Positions 1 through 7,021 of a DNA stretch of 28,334 bases are shown piece after piece (the first letter of the stretch is position 1; the number at the start of each line of letters is the position of its first letter). The DNA is from an uncultured Lachnospiraceae bacterium (GTDB taxonomy: Bacteria; Bacillota; Clostridia; Lachnospirales; Lachnospiraceae), in assembly GCA_905203555.1 (NCBI GenBank), contig CAJKWK010000035.1, forward strand, positions 1 through 28,334, written 5' to 3'. Below the pieces are notes generated by a model. It saw only the letters and a list, made by a program, of their open reading frames with translations. It had not been told where the DNA came from and did not search any database. The position numbers were made by a program, and so were the translations under genes.

Positions 1-198
1 TGTATAAAATTTTCAATGTTCTTTCAATTTAGCCTTGACTTTTTATTTGCAGGCTGATTAACCTAATCTCTTTATTCATCCAACAAATCTATTGTGTATA
101 TTTTAACACTTTGCTTAAATATGCTCAATCCGATTTTGAAAATTACAAGATCCACATCTCTTGATTAACCTTTTTTCTTTTTAATCCTCCTATACCTC
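1..198. other. intergenic AT-rich stretch, no gene seen
   Basis: About 200 bases before the TetR promoter hold no convincing reading frame on either strand, no strong hairpin and no RNA gene that I recognise. A TTGACT hexamer near 34-39 has no good -10 partner at normal spacing. The window edge may cut off a neighbouring gene's control region. Confidence 0.5.
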
Positions 199-226
199 TT
201 GACACTTCAAAAAATCCATGTATAAT
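199..226 (+). promoter_or_regulatory. promoter of the TetR gene
   Basis: A perfect TTGACA (199-204) and a perfect TATAAT (221-226) are separated by 16 bp, a strong sigma-A type promoter. The palindromic operator begins at the last base of the -10 hexamer, so a bound repressor would cover the transcription start. Confidence 0.85.
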
Positions 227-238
227 GAACATTGTTCA
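226..238. promoter_or_regulatory. operator 1, TGAACA-T-TGTTCA palindrome
   Basis: Two perfect 6-bp inverted arms, TGAACA and TGTTCA, flank a single T. The site abuts the -10 box of the TetR promoter, and the identical 13-mer recurs at 891-903 before the next gene. Position, symmetry and repetition point to the binding site of the TetR protein encoded here; the binding itself is inferred. Confidence 0.75.
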
Positions 239-260
239 ATTACAAGAGGGAGAAATCAGA

Positions 261-824
261 ATGAATACCATTATTACATCAAAAGAAGAAATTTTGAATG
301 TCAGCATCAACCTGATCCAAAAGCAAGGATGGACGGCGATCAATATCAGAACTGTTGCTAAAGAGTGTAATATTTCTGTAGGTTCCATTTACAATTATTT
401 TCATAATAAATCTGATTTAATTGCAGCTACCGTAGAACGTGTGTGGCATGATATTTTCCATTTTTCGGAAAGTACCTCTGATTATATGAATTTTATCGAC
501 TGTGTAGAGTGGATTTTTGAAAGTATGAAACAAGGAGAAGAAAAATATCCTGGTTTTTTTACCTTTCATTCTATGATTTTTATGGAAGAAGATAAAAAGA
601 ATGGGCAGCAGTTAATGGCAGATTCTTGGCGACACATGAGTCAAAGTTTATATCAGATCCTAATTCACGATACGAATGTTCAAATGGAAGTATTTGATAA
701 TACATTTACTCCTGAAAAATTTGTGGAAATTATTTTTTCATCTATTATAGCCGCAATGGTTCGTCATGATTATGACTGTTCTGGAATTATCGGTATGATT
801 CGCCGTACGATTTACAAAATATAA
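261..824 (+). CDS. TetR/AcrR-family transcriptional regulator
   Basis: A 187-residue protein with an N-terminal TetR helix-turn-helix at about residues 8-55, including the family-typical stretch ISVGSIYNYFHNKSDLI. The rest is a helical ligand-binding and dimerisation domain that I cannot assign to a ligand. I chose the ATG at 261 over upstream in-frame starts because GAGGGAG lies just before it and the upstream codons overlap the -10 box and operator. TetR proteins usually repress their own gene and a neighbour until a small molecule binds, and two identical palindromes (226-238, 891-903) fit that. The likely targets are the two membrane proteins downstream. The family call is firm; the inducer is unknown. 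Confidence 0.92.
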   Translation: MNTIITSKEEILNVSINLIQKQGWTAINIRTVAKECNISVGSIYNYFHNKSDLIAATVERVWHDIFHFSESTSDYMNFIDCVEWIFESMKQGEEKYPGFFTFHSMIFMEEDKKNGQQLMADSWRHMSQSLYQILIHDTNVQMEVFDNTFTPEKFVEIIFSSIIAAMVRHDYDCSGIIGMIRRTIYKI

Positions 825-839
825 GATATAAAATATAAA
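811..839 (+). promoter_or_regulatory. candidate promoter for the two membrane genes
   Basis: TTTACA (811-816) and TATAAA (834-839), each one mismatch from consensus, are spaced by exactly 17 bp at the 3' end of the TetR gene. The predicted start near 846 is at the end of the 5' arm of the hairpin at 837-876. Transcripts from this promoter would therefore lack most of that arm and could escape the terminator. In such AT-rich DNA chance matches are common, so this is tentative. Confidence 0.4.
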
Positions 840-880
840 ACGGATACTGACCAAATACCGGCGAAATATCCGTTTTTATT
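837..880 (+). terminator. hairpin terminator after the TetR gene
   Basis: Arms AAAACGGATA (837-846) and TATCCGTTTT (867-876) pair perfectly around a 20-base loop and run into a T-rich tail. It would end transcripts from the TetR promoter before the second operator. Confidence 0.6.
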
Positions 881-890
881 TCCAAGAAAT

Positions 891-903
891 TGAACATTGT
901 TCA
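891..903. promoter_or_regulatory. operator 2, identical TGAACA-T-TGTTCA palindrome
   Basis: An exact copy of the 13-mer at 226-238, ending one base before the AAGGAGG ribosome site (905-911) of the next gene. Here the site is downstream of any plausible promoter, so a bound repressor would act as a roadblock or on an unseen start site. Exact recurrence in both upstream regions makes chance unlikely. Confidence 0.7.
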
Positions 904-917
904 GAAGGAGGTTTTAT

Positions 918-1334
918 ATGATGAAAGTAAAGAAAAAAACATTATTACTTATTGCCTGTACTGTATGGTCTCTTGCAGGGTTTAATATTTTAAGAATAGG
1001 AATTCTCTCCTATCCGCCCTACATTTCAGTAATGAACATTCTACTCTCCATCGTTGTTTTTACTGTTTTTCAATATTTTATTTTTGGACGGCTTGTAAAA
1101 AAACATACAGACCGAATTCAAAATTATGAAGAAGAACGACATTTTTTTATGAAATTCTTTGATGTAAAATCATTTATTATTATGGCAATTATGATGAGTG
1201 GTGGTATTTATCTCCGAGCATCTACTCTTGCACCTGAACGTTTTATTGCCGTATTTTATACCGGTTTAGGTTCTTCTTTATTATTAGCCGGAATTTTATT
1301 TGGTAAAAATTTTTTTCAATACGAATCAAAATAA
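918..1334 (+). CDS. small four-TM membrane protein, function unknown
   Basis: A 138-residue hydrophobic protein with about four membrane helices in two pairs: residues 7-24 and 33-55, then 81-98 and 106-126. They are joined by a charged loop (LVKKHTDRIQNYEEERHFF). I chose the ATG at 918 (a second follows at 921) because AAGGAGG ends six bases before it; the longer TTG-start frame at 897 overlaps the operator. I recognise no domain. It is 23 bp before a second membrane gene in the same direction, downstream of the TetR gene and behind a copy of its operator, so the pair is probably the regulon. Transport or drug response is possible, but nothing shows it. Confidence 0.75.
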   Translation: MMKVKKKTLLLIACTVWSLAGFNILRIGILSYPPYISVMNILLSIVVFTVFQYFIFGRLVKKHTDRIQNYEEERHFFMKFFDVKSFIIMAIMMSGGIYLRASTLAPERFIAVFYTGLGSSLLLAGILFGKNFFQYESK

Positions 1335-1357
1335 TATAATGAAAGCGAGGATTTTTT

Positions 1358-2020
1358 ATGCAGGCAATTGTTGAAACTTTATTTGATCTTATTTATTTAA
1401 TATCTGTTATTACTATCGGAATCACTATGATTCGAAAAAGTAACGGGAATCAAGAATACCGTCTATTTGGTATCATGGCTATTGTACTCGGCGTCGGTGA
1501 TTCCTTCCATCTGGTGCCAAGAGCCATTGCACTCTGTACCACAGGATTGGATAATTTTACTGTAGCTTTAGGAACAGGCAAGTTCATTACCTCTATCACC
1601 ATGACTATTTTTTACATTATCCTATATTATGTGTGGCGCATCCGCTATCAGGTAAAAGGACAAAATCAAATCACTGTCTCCATCTACCTGTTATCTGCAT
1701 TGCGAATTATTCTCTGTCTGTTCCCGCAGAACAAATGGCTCAGTGCTACTGCTCCACTTTCCTGGGGAATTTACAGAAACATTCCATTTGCGTTATTGGG
1801 ACTTTTGATCATTATTCTTTTTTATAAAAGTGCTCGAAAAAACAAGGATCTAGAATTTAAATATATGTGGTTTACTATTGTATTGAGTTTTGGATTTTAT
1901 ATTCCTGTAGTACTCTTTGCAGATCGCATTCCAATGATTGGAATGCTAATGATTCCAAAAACTTGTGCTTATGTATGGACTGTTTTAATTGGTTACAACT
2001 CTATGAAAAAAGCAAATTAA
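1358..2020 (+). CDS. seven-TM membrane protein, function unknown
   Basis: A 220-residue integral membrane protein with seven predicted hydrophobic helices, near residues 6-24, 35-60, 72-95, 103-119, 142-158, 168-187 and 194-214. Polar residues sit inside helix 2 (GVGDSFHLVPR), a plausible functional or binding site. A GAAAGCGAGG ribosome site precedes the ATG. The gene follows the four-TM protein by 23 bp and ends before a hairpin terminator, so the two form a short operon probably controlled by the upstream TetR protein. I do not recognise the family. Seven helices alone do not make it a rhodopsin: I see no retinal-lysine motif of the known kind. Confidence 0.75.
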   Translation: MQAIVETLFDLIYLISVITIGITMIRKSNGNQEYRLFGIMAIVLGVGDSFHLVPRAIALCTTGLDNFTVALGTGKFITSITMTIFYIILYYVWRIRYQVKGQNQITVSIYLLSALRIILCLFPQNKWLSATAPLSWGIYRNIPFALLGLLIIILFYKSARKNKDLEFKYMWFTIVLSFGFYIPVVLFADRIPMIGMLMIPKTCAYVWTVLIGYNSMKKAN

Positions 2021-2034
2021 TAATTGATATATAA

Positions 2035-2080
2035 ACAAAAACTGTCATTCAACTCCATCAAGTTAAATGACAATTTTCCT
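2035..2080. terminator. bidirectional terminator between convergent genes
   Basis: Arms 2043-2054 and 2061-2072 (TGTCATTCAACT with AGTTAAATGACA) form a 12-position stem with one internal mismatch and a six-base loop. An A-rich run lies on the left and TTTTCC on the right. It can end both the plus-strand membrane operon and the minus-strand ferredoxin transcript. Confidence 0.8.
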
Positions 2081-2086
2081 CTTTAT

Positions 2087-2347
2087 TCATAAATATAATT
2101 CCACAGTTAAAGGCTCTTGTGCATATAATTGACACCCTAATCGATATCCCTCTTGAAGTTCTTCCTCCGAAAACCATACTCTATCCATTGTATTAATTTT
2201 CGCTGTTCCTTCCAGGACTCTCACCTTACATTTTCCACAATTTCCACGACCACTACACGGTGTAAGAATATGAATTTCCTTTTGTAATAAATAATTTTGA
2301 AGTCTGGTATTTGCTGGACACTTCACTATTATACCTTTTTTCTTCAA
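2087..2347 (-). CDS. stand-alone [2Fe-2S] ferredoxin
   Basis: An 86-residue protein with the plant-type [2Fe-2S] cysteine pattern C31-x5-C37-x2-C40 and C72 (CSGRGNCGKC, then GYRLGCQ). The whole chain resembles the N-terminal ferredoxin domain of RACE proteins (DUF4445, reductive activators of corrinoid proteins), but it stops where the ASKHA ATPase part would begin. The start is a TTG with a GGGGAAGAAG ribosome site. On the same strand, 16 bp upstream, an unrecognised broken gene ends, so it may be the surviving tail of a decayed operon. It could still be a working electron carrier: the frame is intact and all four ligands are present. The partner is unknown. Confidence 0.82.
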   Translation of the reverse strand: MKKKGIIVKCPANTRLQNYLLQKEIHILTPCSGRGNCGKCKVRVLEGTAKINTMDRVWFSEEELQEGYRLGCQLYAQEPLTVELYL

Positions 2348-2363
2348 ATGCTTCTTCCCCTTT

Positions 2364-2585
2364 TTATAAATTTTTTAATACTTCTCGATAAAACTGTTGA
2401 TTATTTATATCGATTGGTGCAAATCGAATTACTGCATCTCTTAAATCACTGAAATATCCTTTACTTTCTAAATTTGCAGGTCTGTGATATTCGTCTTCCA
2501 CTACTTCATCCAACTCTTCTTGGTTGATGCATCTAAAAAATGTGAGCCTGCAATAGAAATGTCCAAAATAAGAACAGAAGATGTT
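2364..2585 (-). pseudogene. C-terminal fragment of an unrecognised gene
   Basis: On the minus strand one frame is open for about 70 codons and ends at a TAA at 2364. It has the composition of a real protein end (for example YHRPANLESKGYFSDLRDAV and APIDINNQQFYREVLKNL). Upstream the frame hits a stop and no good start or ribosome site is present, so it looks like the 3' remnant of a gene. I do not recognise the family. It does not look like the end of the transporter remnant next to it, which suggests a deletion joined two genes. It lies 16 bp before the ferredoxin, an operon-like gap. Confidence 0.5.
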
Positions 2586-2839
2586 TTAAGTGAAATCCCC
2601 GGTATTACAGATGCCACATAGTCCAAACGGAATTGCCGCCCAGCGCATCATCGGTATTCTTCTATCATATGTTTATTTTGACTACAGTCACTTTTTGACG
2701 CAATCAAAGGATCCGTAACTGCATCAATAATATGTCCGATTGCTTTGATAAATCCAATAACAGTTAAAACTCCAAGCACTATAACTCCTTGTGGAATTAA
2801 ATTTGGCAATCCTGATTCTTTGGATGGCTAATAAATCAT
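2586..2839 (-). pseudogene. broken GPH-family sugar:cation symporter (MFS)
   Basis: The N-terminal part of a MelB-like GPH symporter can be read on the minus strand from an ATG at 2839 behind GGGAGAGAG. The fourth codon is TAG. After it the frame gives GVIVLGVLTVIGFIKAIGHI and DAVTDPLIASKSD, the helix 1-2 signature of the family. Near 2660-2672 the frame shifts by one, and the next conserved piece, RRIPMMRWAAIPFGLCG, lies in another frame that soon stops (2586). Only about 85 of the roughly 450 residues expected are left. The in-frame stop, frameshift and truncation together mean it cannot make a transporter. Confidence 0.8.
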
Positions 2840-2862
2840 CTCTCTCCCACCTAAGTATCATG

Positions 2863-3606
2863 TTATTCGATTATATTCTCTAAATTCTGTCCCACTAATT
2901 GATATACAAACTCATTCGCCGGCTCGTTTTTTATTTTTTCAGGTGTATCTAACTGCACGATTTTCCCTTTGTCCATCACCAGAACCCGACTGCCCAGTTT
3001 CATCGCCTCCCGAATATCATGCGTAATGAATACAATGGTAATTCCCAGTTTTTTCTGCAAATTTAAAATCTCATCCTGCATTGCCTGTTTTGTAATTTCA
3101 TCCAAAGCGCCAAATGGCTCGTCCATCAATAAAATCTTGGCATCCGCCGCAAGCGCCCGGGCAATCCCCACCCGTTGCTGTTGTCCTCCGGACAATTCAG
3201 AGGGATAACGTGACAGCATGGAAGGATCTAATCCCACTGTTTTGATTAATCTACACGCCAGCTCGTGATTTGCCTTTTTCTCTTTTTTTCCGCTGATAAC
3301 CGGAACATAAGTGATATTTTTTTCAACAGTCATATGAGGGAACAGCCCTTTATTTTGTATCACATATCCAATCTTTCTTCGAACCGCAATCAGATCCTCT
3401 TTGCTGATGTCTTTTCCTTCTACATACACCTTGCCTTGCTCTGGCCGATGCAGTCCGTTAATTGTCTTTAACATTGTCGTTTTTCCACATCCGGAGCGAC
3501 CGATTACAGTTAAAAATTCTCCTTCTTCAATGGAAATAGAAAAATCGTCCAATACTGTCTGGTTATCAAAACTTTTTGTAACATGTTCCAATCGAATCAT
3601 TTCCAT
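2863..3606 (-). CDS. ABC transporter ATPase, OpuC/EgtU class
   Basis: A 247-residue ATPase that powers the permease and receptor encoded just upstream. Visible motifs are Walker A (GRSGCGKTT, about residues 37-45), the Q-loop (VIQNKGLFP), the signature LSGGQQQR, Walker B (ILLMDEP) with the D-loop GALD, and the switch histidine in ITHD. It belongs to the quaternary-amine/osmolyte branch (ProV/OpuCA) but ends without the C-terminal CBS pair that many of those carry. An AAGGAG site lies in the last codons of the receptor gene, five bases before the ATG, so the genes are coupled. No clear terminator follows. The substrate is set by the receptor, not by this subunit. Confidence 0.93.
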   Translation of the reverse strand: MEMIRLEHVTKSFDNQTVLDDFSISIEEGEFLTVIGRSGCGKTTMLKTINGLHRPEQGKVYVEGKDISKEDLIAVRRKIGYVIQNKGLFPHMTVEKNITYVPVISGKKEKKANHELACRLIKTVGLDPSMLSRYPSELSGGQQQRVGIARALAADAKILLMDEPFGALDEITKQAMQDEILNLQKKLGITIVFITHDIREAMKLGSRVLVMDKGKIVQLDTPEKIKNEPANEFVYQLVGQNLENIIE

Positions 3607-3610
3607 GTTG

Positions 3611-4546
3611 TTACTCCTTGATCAGTCCCTTTTCTATCAGAAATGCTTTTGCAACTTGGGTTTCATCTTTTCCTTCCACTTCTACCTGATAGTTCATCTT
3701 CGCCATTTCCTGATCAGATAATATCCCATCCATCAGCATCAATGTTTCTTCTAATTTCGGGTATTTTTTCAACGCATCTTCTCTAACCACTGTAGAACAG
3801 AAATAATTCACCTGATACTGTTTGTCATCTTCTAATACGACTACATCATCACGTGATATCTGAGCGTCTGTAGTAAATCCGTTCGTCACGTCAATATCCC
3901 CTTTTTCCATCGCCTTATATTTCAATCCAATGTCTATATCTTTTACCTTGGAAAATTCCATACCGTAGGCATTACATACACCTTTGAACCCATCTTCCCG
4001 CTCAATATAATCCGGATTGCCGCCGAACACCAGATTTCCGGACACTTCTGCCAGATCTGAACAGGTTTTCAACTGATATTGATCTGCAACATCCTTTCGA
4101 ACCGCAAGTGCATACGTGTTATTAAATCCATACAATCCGACCCAGGTCATCTGAAATTTATCCTGATATTCTTTCTTCAGTTCCTCAAAAATTTCATCTT
4201 CCGACACTGCCCCTGCCTCGTGTCCAAGAACCATGACCCATCCGCTGGCAGTATATTCCGGATACAGATCAAATTCCCCTTTTTCCATTGCCGGATGAAT
4301 ATTGCTTGTTCCGCCGCCGATTCCTGCTGTAACTTCTACTTCATACTCTGTCTTATCCTCGATCAGTTGTTTTAATATTTCGCCGAGAATATACTGCTCT
4401 GTCATTGGTTTTGTAGCAATTTTAATTGGTTCTGTATTCTTTGCTGTATTCTTTTCCGTATCCTGTTCAGTTTTTCCACATCCACCGATCGCAAACAGCA
4501 TTGCTCCTGCCAAGAACAAAGCAATTCCTCTTTTCCAGTATTTCAT
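3611..4546 (-). CDS. substrate-binding lipoprotein, OpuCC/EgtUC-like
   Basis: A 311-residue receptor with a lipoprotein signal peptide: basic MKYWKR, a hydrophobic core, then a lipobox ending at Cys23 (AIGGC). The mature part is a type-II periplasmic binding fold of the glycine betaine/choline/ergothioneine group. It starts with KIATKPMTEQYILGEIL and contains GIGGGTSNIHPAMEKGEFDL and YPEYTASGW. That wording resembles, from memory, ergothioneine-specific EgtU receptors more than classical OpuC ones, but I could not align it. Betaine, carnitine or choline remain possible. The ATG is one base after the permease stop, with GAGGAG inside the permease end. It captures the solute outside the membrane and hands it to the permease. 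Confidence 0.88.
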   Translation of the reverse strand: MKYWKRGIALFLAGAMLFAIGGCGKTEQDTEKNTAKNTEPIKIATKPMTEQYILGEILKQLIEDKTEYEVEVTAGIGGGTSNIHPAMEKGEFDLYPEYTASGWVMVLGHEAGAVSEDEIFEELKKEYQDKFQMTWVGLYGFNNTYALAVRKDVADQYQLKTCSDLAEVSGNLVFGGNPDYIEREDGFKGVCNAYGMEFSKVKDIDIGLKYKAMEKGDIDVTNGFTTDAQISRDDVVVLEDDKQYQVNYFCSTVVREDALKKYPKLEETLMLMDGILSDQEMAKMNYQVEVEGKDETQVAKAFLIEKGLIKE

Positions 4547-4547
4547 C

Positions 4548-5192
4548 TTACATTTTTCTCCTCTTCTTAATATATTTTTCTAATCCCCCCAGAATCCAAT
4601 CGCTGATTAAAGCAATCAGAGCAATTAAAAAGCTGCCGCCAAATGTCATTGCTGTGTCGTACATTGTAATTCCTCGGTAAATCGCAACACCAAGACCGCC
4701 TGCTCCGATAAAAGACGCAATTGCAGCTACGGAAATGGTCATCACCACCATATTCCGGATTCCCGCGAGAATTACGCCCAATGCCAACGGTAGTTTAATC
4801 TTCATCATCATCTGGAGCCTGGTACTTCCCATTCCTTCCGCTGCACTGATAATTTCTGTACTGACACCTTTGATTCCGGCATAAGTATTTCTTACCATCG
4901 GCATAATTCCATATATTGTTAATGCGGCTACCGCCGTTGTATTGCCAATTCCCAAGAGCGGAATCAGCATACCCAACAAAGAAATTGCCGGAACTGTATA
5001 GAAGATATTGGCAATCCCCAATACCGGCGTTGCCGCCCATTCATGTTCAGAAATCCAAATTCCTAAAAGTAATCCGATTGTTCCGGCAAGACAAATGGCA
5101 ACCAGGGACAATCCCATATGCTCCAGAATTAACTGAACAAACCAATCTTTCCGCTCTGCATAGAGAGAAAAGACCTCTTTCCAAAACTCCAA
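4548..5192 (-). CDS. ABC transporter permease, OpuC/EgtU class
   Basis: A 214-residue inner-membrane permease with about five to six helices. Its EAA loop (EIISAAEGMGSTRLQMMMKI followed by KLPLALGVILAG) docks the ATPase. It matches the OpuCB/OpuCD/ProW length class, and only one permease gene is present, so it probably works as a homodimer. The start is a TTG at 5192 supported by a very strong AAGGAGGAG five bases upstream. It is the first gene of a three-gene unit (permease, receptor, ATPase) with 1 and 4 bp gaps, preceded by a WYL regulator 49 bp away. In several EgtU systems permease and receptor are fused; here they are separate. Confidence 0.92.
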   Translation of the reverse strand: MEFWKEVFSLYAERKDWFVQLILEHMGLSLVAICLAGTIGLLLGIWISEHEWAATPVLGIANIFYTVPAISLLGMLIPLLGIGNTTAVAALTIYGIMPMVRNTYAGIKGVSTEIISAAEGMGSTRLQMMMKIKLPLALGVILAGIRNMVVMTISVAAIASFIGAGGLGVAIYRGITMYDTAMTFGGSFLIALIALISDWILGGLEKYIKKRRKM

Positions 5193-5241
5193 AATTTCTC
5201 CTCCTTGATTTTTATAATATTCTTTTTTGTAAGATGCTCTA

Positions 5242-6240
5242 TCATTTTTCTATGTGATACTGTCGATTTAATCGTTCTATCTCCCTACGCATATTCTGTA
5301 CTACTTCCTCGGGAGATAGAATTTCAATTCCCTCTCCGATAGAAATGACCCACGCCAAAAATTGTTTGCTGACATGTACATTCACATTCACTGTAAAATG
5401 GTTCTCGTCTGCCGGAATCAACATCACATCTTTCCCAAAACGGTCTATAATAACTCCTGCCAACTGATTTTCCACCCGTAGTTTTACTTGATATTCTTCT
5501 CCTCGGAACATCCCAAAACTTTTTTTAGCATACTCTGCCAAATCCAGTTTTTTGAAATGTTCTTTTCCTTCTCTTTTTTCCTCTGACATTTGAATATGGA
5601 GCATCTTATCTACTCGATAATGCTTGATCTGTTCTGTTTCCGAATCGTAACCAATAAGATAATAATTCTCATCATCCCATGAAAGTCCCCATGGACTAAT
5701 ATGATAATACTCCCCGTCTCTGCGAAGTTCCATCTCCTTCTTTACATTCCACTGAAAATAATGGAAATAGATTTTTCGGTTCTCAGAAATTGCATTATGA
5801 ATCGCATCTACAGTATAATAAATACTTTCATTCATTGTCTTAATTCTTCCGGTTACAAATACTTGTCGCTGCAACTGCATCGCCTCGTATTTGCTCAACA
5901 ATTTTTCCAGCTTTTTAATCAATGTATTTGTTTTTCTCTCTGTAATAAATTTTGAAGATTGAATTGCATCTACCAGGAGTTTTAATTCCGGGAGTTCAAA
6001 TGGACGATTTACTACATGATAATGATAGCCTTTGCCTACTGGTTCTCCTTCTACTTCGATACCTAAAACTTCTAGATCTCTAAGATCATTGTAAATCGTC
6101 TTACGGTCTGCATGAATCTCATACTTCTCAAGAGCAGCCAGTATCTCCGGCATTGTGATATAATGCTCCTCATCTGTCATTTCCAACATAATTTCTCCAA
6201 GACGGTACAACTTAAATTTCTGATTCATTCCCTTTGGCAT
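5242..6240 (-). CDS. WYL-domain transcriptional regulator
   Basis: A 332-residue regulator. The N-terminus is a DeoR/HTH_11-type winged helix (about residues 10-75, with YEIHADRKTIYNDLRDLEVL as the recognition part). The middle, about 140-230, is a WYL domain with ISPWGLSWDDENYYLIGYD, so the name-giving triplet reads YYL here. The C-terminal part (FRGEEYQVKLRVENQLAGVI onward) is the usual WCX extension. WYL proteins bind DNA in response to nucleotide or other ligands. It is 49 bp before the ABC operon and in the same direction, so that operon is its likely target; no operator could be picked out. Length is normal for the family. Confidence 0.9.
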   Translation of the reverse strand: MPKGMNQKFKLYRLGEIMLEMTDEEHYITMPEILAALEKYEIHADRKTIYNDLRDLEVLGIEVEGEPVGKGYHYHVVNRPFELPELKLLVDAIQSSKFITERKTNTLIKKLEKLLSKYEAMQLQRQVFVTGRIKTMNESIYYTVDAIHNAISENRKIYFHYFQWNVKKEMELRRDGEYYHISPWGLSWDDENYYLIGYDSETEQIKHYRVDKMLHIQMSEEKREGKEHFKKLDLAEYAKKSFGMFRGEEYQVKLRVENQLAGVIIDRFGKDVMLIPADENHFTVNVNVHVSKQFLAWVISIGEGIEILSPEEVVQNMRREIERLNRQYHIEK

Positions 6241-6293
6241 TTTCGCTCCACCTCAATATACTATTCCAAACTCTGTTTCTTTCACTTCAGTTA

Positions 6294-7007
6294 TTACAAA
6301 TAGGGTGTTCCCGGTATCTCCGGATAACTTCCCATAGCAATCAGCAATTCTAATCCAATCTGTCTTGCCTCCAAAACTGCGGCTTTTACTGCACTTGCAT
6401 CACCGGAAAATGCCAGAATCACTTCGTTTGAATGACTGGTTCCTTTGTTTGGCGTCATGTAATTAATGATTTCAACATTTGATGCCTTCACAGCAGTATC
6501 TGCCATAACCAATCCAATGGCAGCAGGTGACCCTGCAAGAAATCCAAACGCTTTGTCTTTTTTTGCTCCAAAGGCTTTCTGCAAAACATCACCCGCACTT
6601 GCGGAATAAGCAAACTCCAAATGCCCGGCTTCACTAATATATAATTCTCCTGCATATTTATTGGTCAGATTCAACGCCATCTGAATAGCATCCCTTACAT
6701 CTGATACATCATTTCCGCCGAGCACCACATAATTCCCATGTCCGCCCCAGCCTTTGGTATCTCTTGGAAGTTCAATACTTAACACTTCTGTATTTGTTGC
6801 CTTTACAGCATCGTCCAATGCCGTAAACTGCCCCGCCGCTCCGGTTCTGGAACTGAACAAACCCAGGGCATGGTACTTCTTTCCTACCTGCATTTTTTCT
6901 AATAACGTATCATCGACTCCGGGAATCACAAGCCCGATTGTGTCAAGAACCGCTGTTCCTACAAATTCCGTTCTCGTGCAATCCATACTGATTGATTTCA
7001 CATCCAT
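6294..7007 (-). CDS. pduB: orphan PduB-type tandem-BMC shell protein
   Basis: A 237-residue tandem bacterial-microcompartment domain protein (BMC-T) that forms shell trimers with a central pore. Its likeness to PduB is strong along its length: TEFVGTAVLDTIGLVIPGVD, AVKATNTEVLSIELPRDTKG, GNYVVLGGNDVSDV, and in the second repeat MADTAVKASNVEIINY and GTSHSNEVILAFSGD. The stretch before the first BMC domain is only about 12 residues, the length of the short PduB' form, so the extension used by full-length PduB to hold cargo is missing. No other shell, dehydratase, aldehyde dehydrogenase or B12 gene is nearby. It starts 14 bp after the Gfo/Idh gene with GAGGGAG, so both are on one transcript. Confidence 0.92.
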   Translation of the reverse strand: MDVKSISMDCTRTEFVGTAVLDTIGLVIPGVDDTLLEKMQVGKKYHALGLFSSRTGAAGQFTALDDAVKATNTEVLSIELPRDTKGWGGHGNYVVLGGNDVSDVRDAIQMALNLTNKYAGELYISEAGHLEFAYSASAGDVLQKAFGAKKDKAFGFLAGSPAAIGLVMADTAVKASNVEIINYMTPNKGTSHSNEVILAFSGDASAVKAAVLEARQIGLELLIAMGSYPEIPGTPYL

Positions 7008-7021
7008 CCTCTTTACTCCCT

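Noticed and set aside
225..260. In-frame upstream start for the TetR gene
   Set aside because: It lies on the -10 box and operator and has no ribosome site; the ATG at 261 has GAGGGAG.
1358..2020. Seven-TM protein as a rhodopsin
   Set aside because: Helix number only; no retinal-binding lysine motif of known rhodopsins in the last helix.
2828..2839. The TAG as fourth codon of the transporter might be recoded
   Set aside because: A further frameshift and loss of over 80% of the protein make decay the simple explanation.
2969..3721. Plus-strand open frames across the ATPase gene
   Set aside because: They are antisense shadows of a gene with all ABC ATPase motifs, and have no ribosome sites or family likeness.
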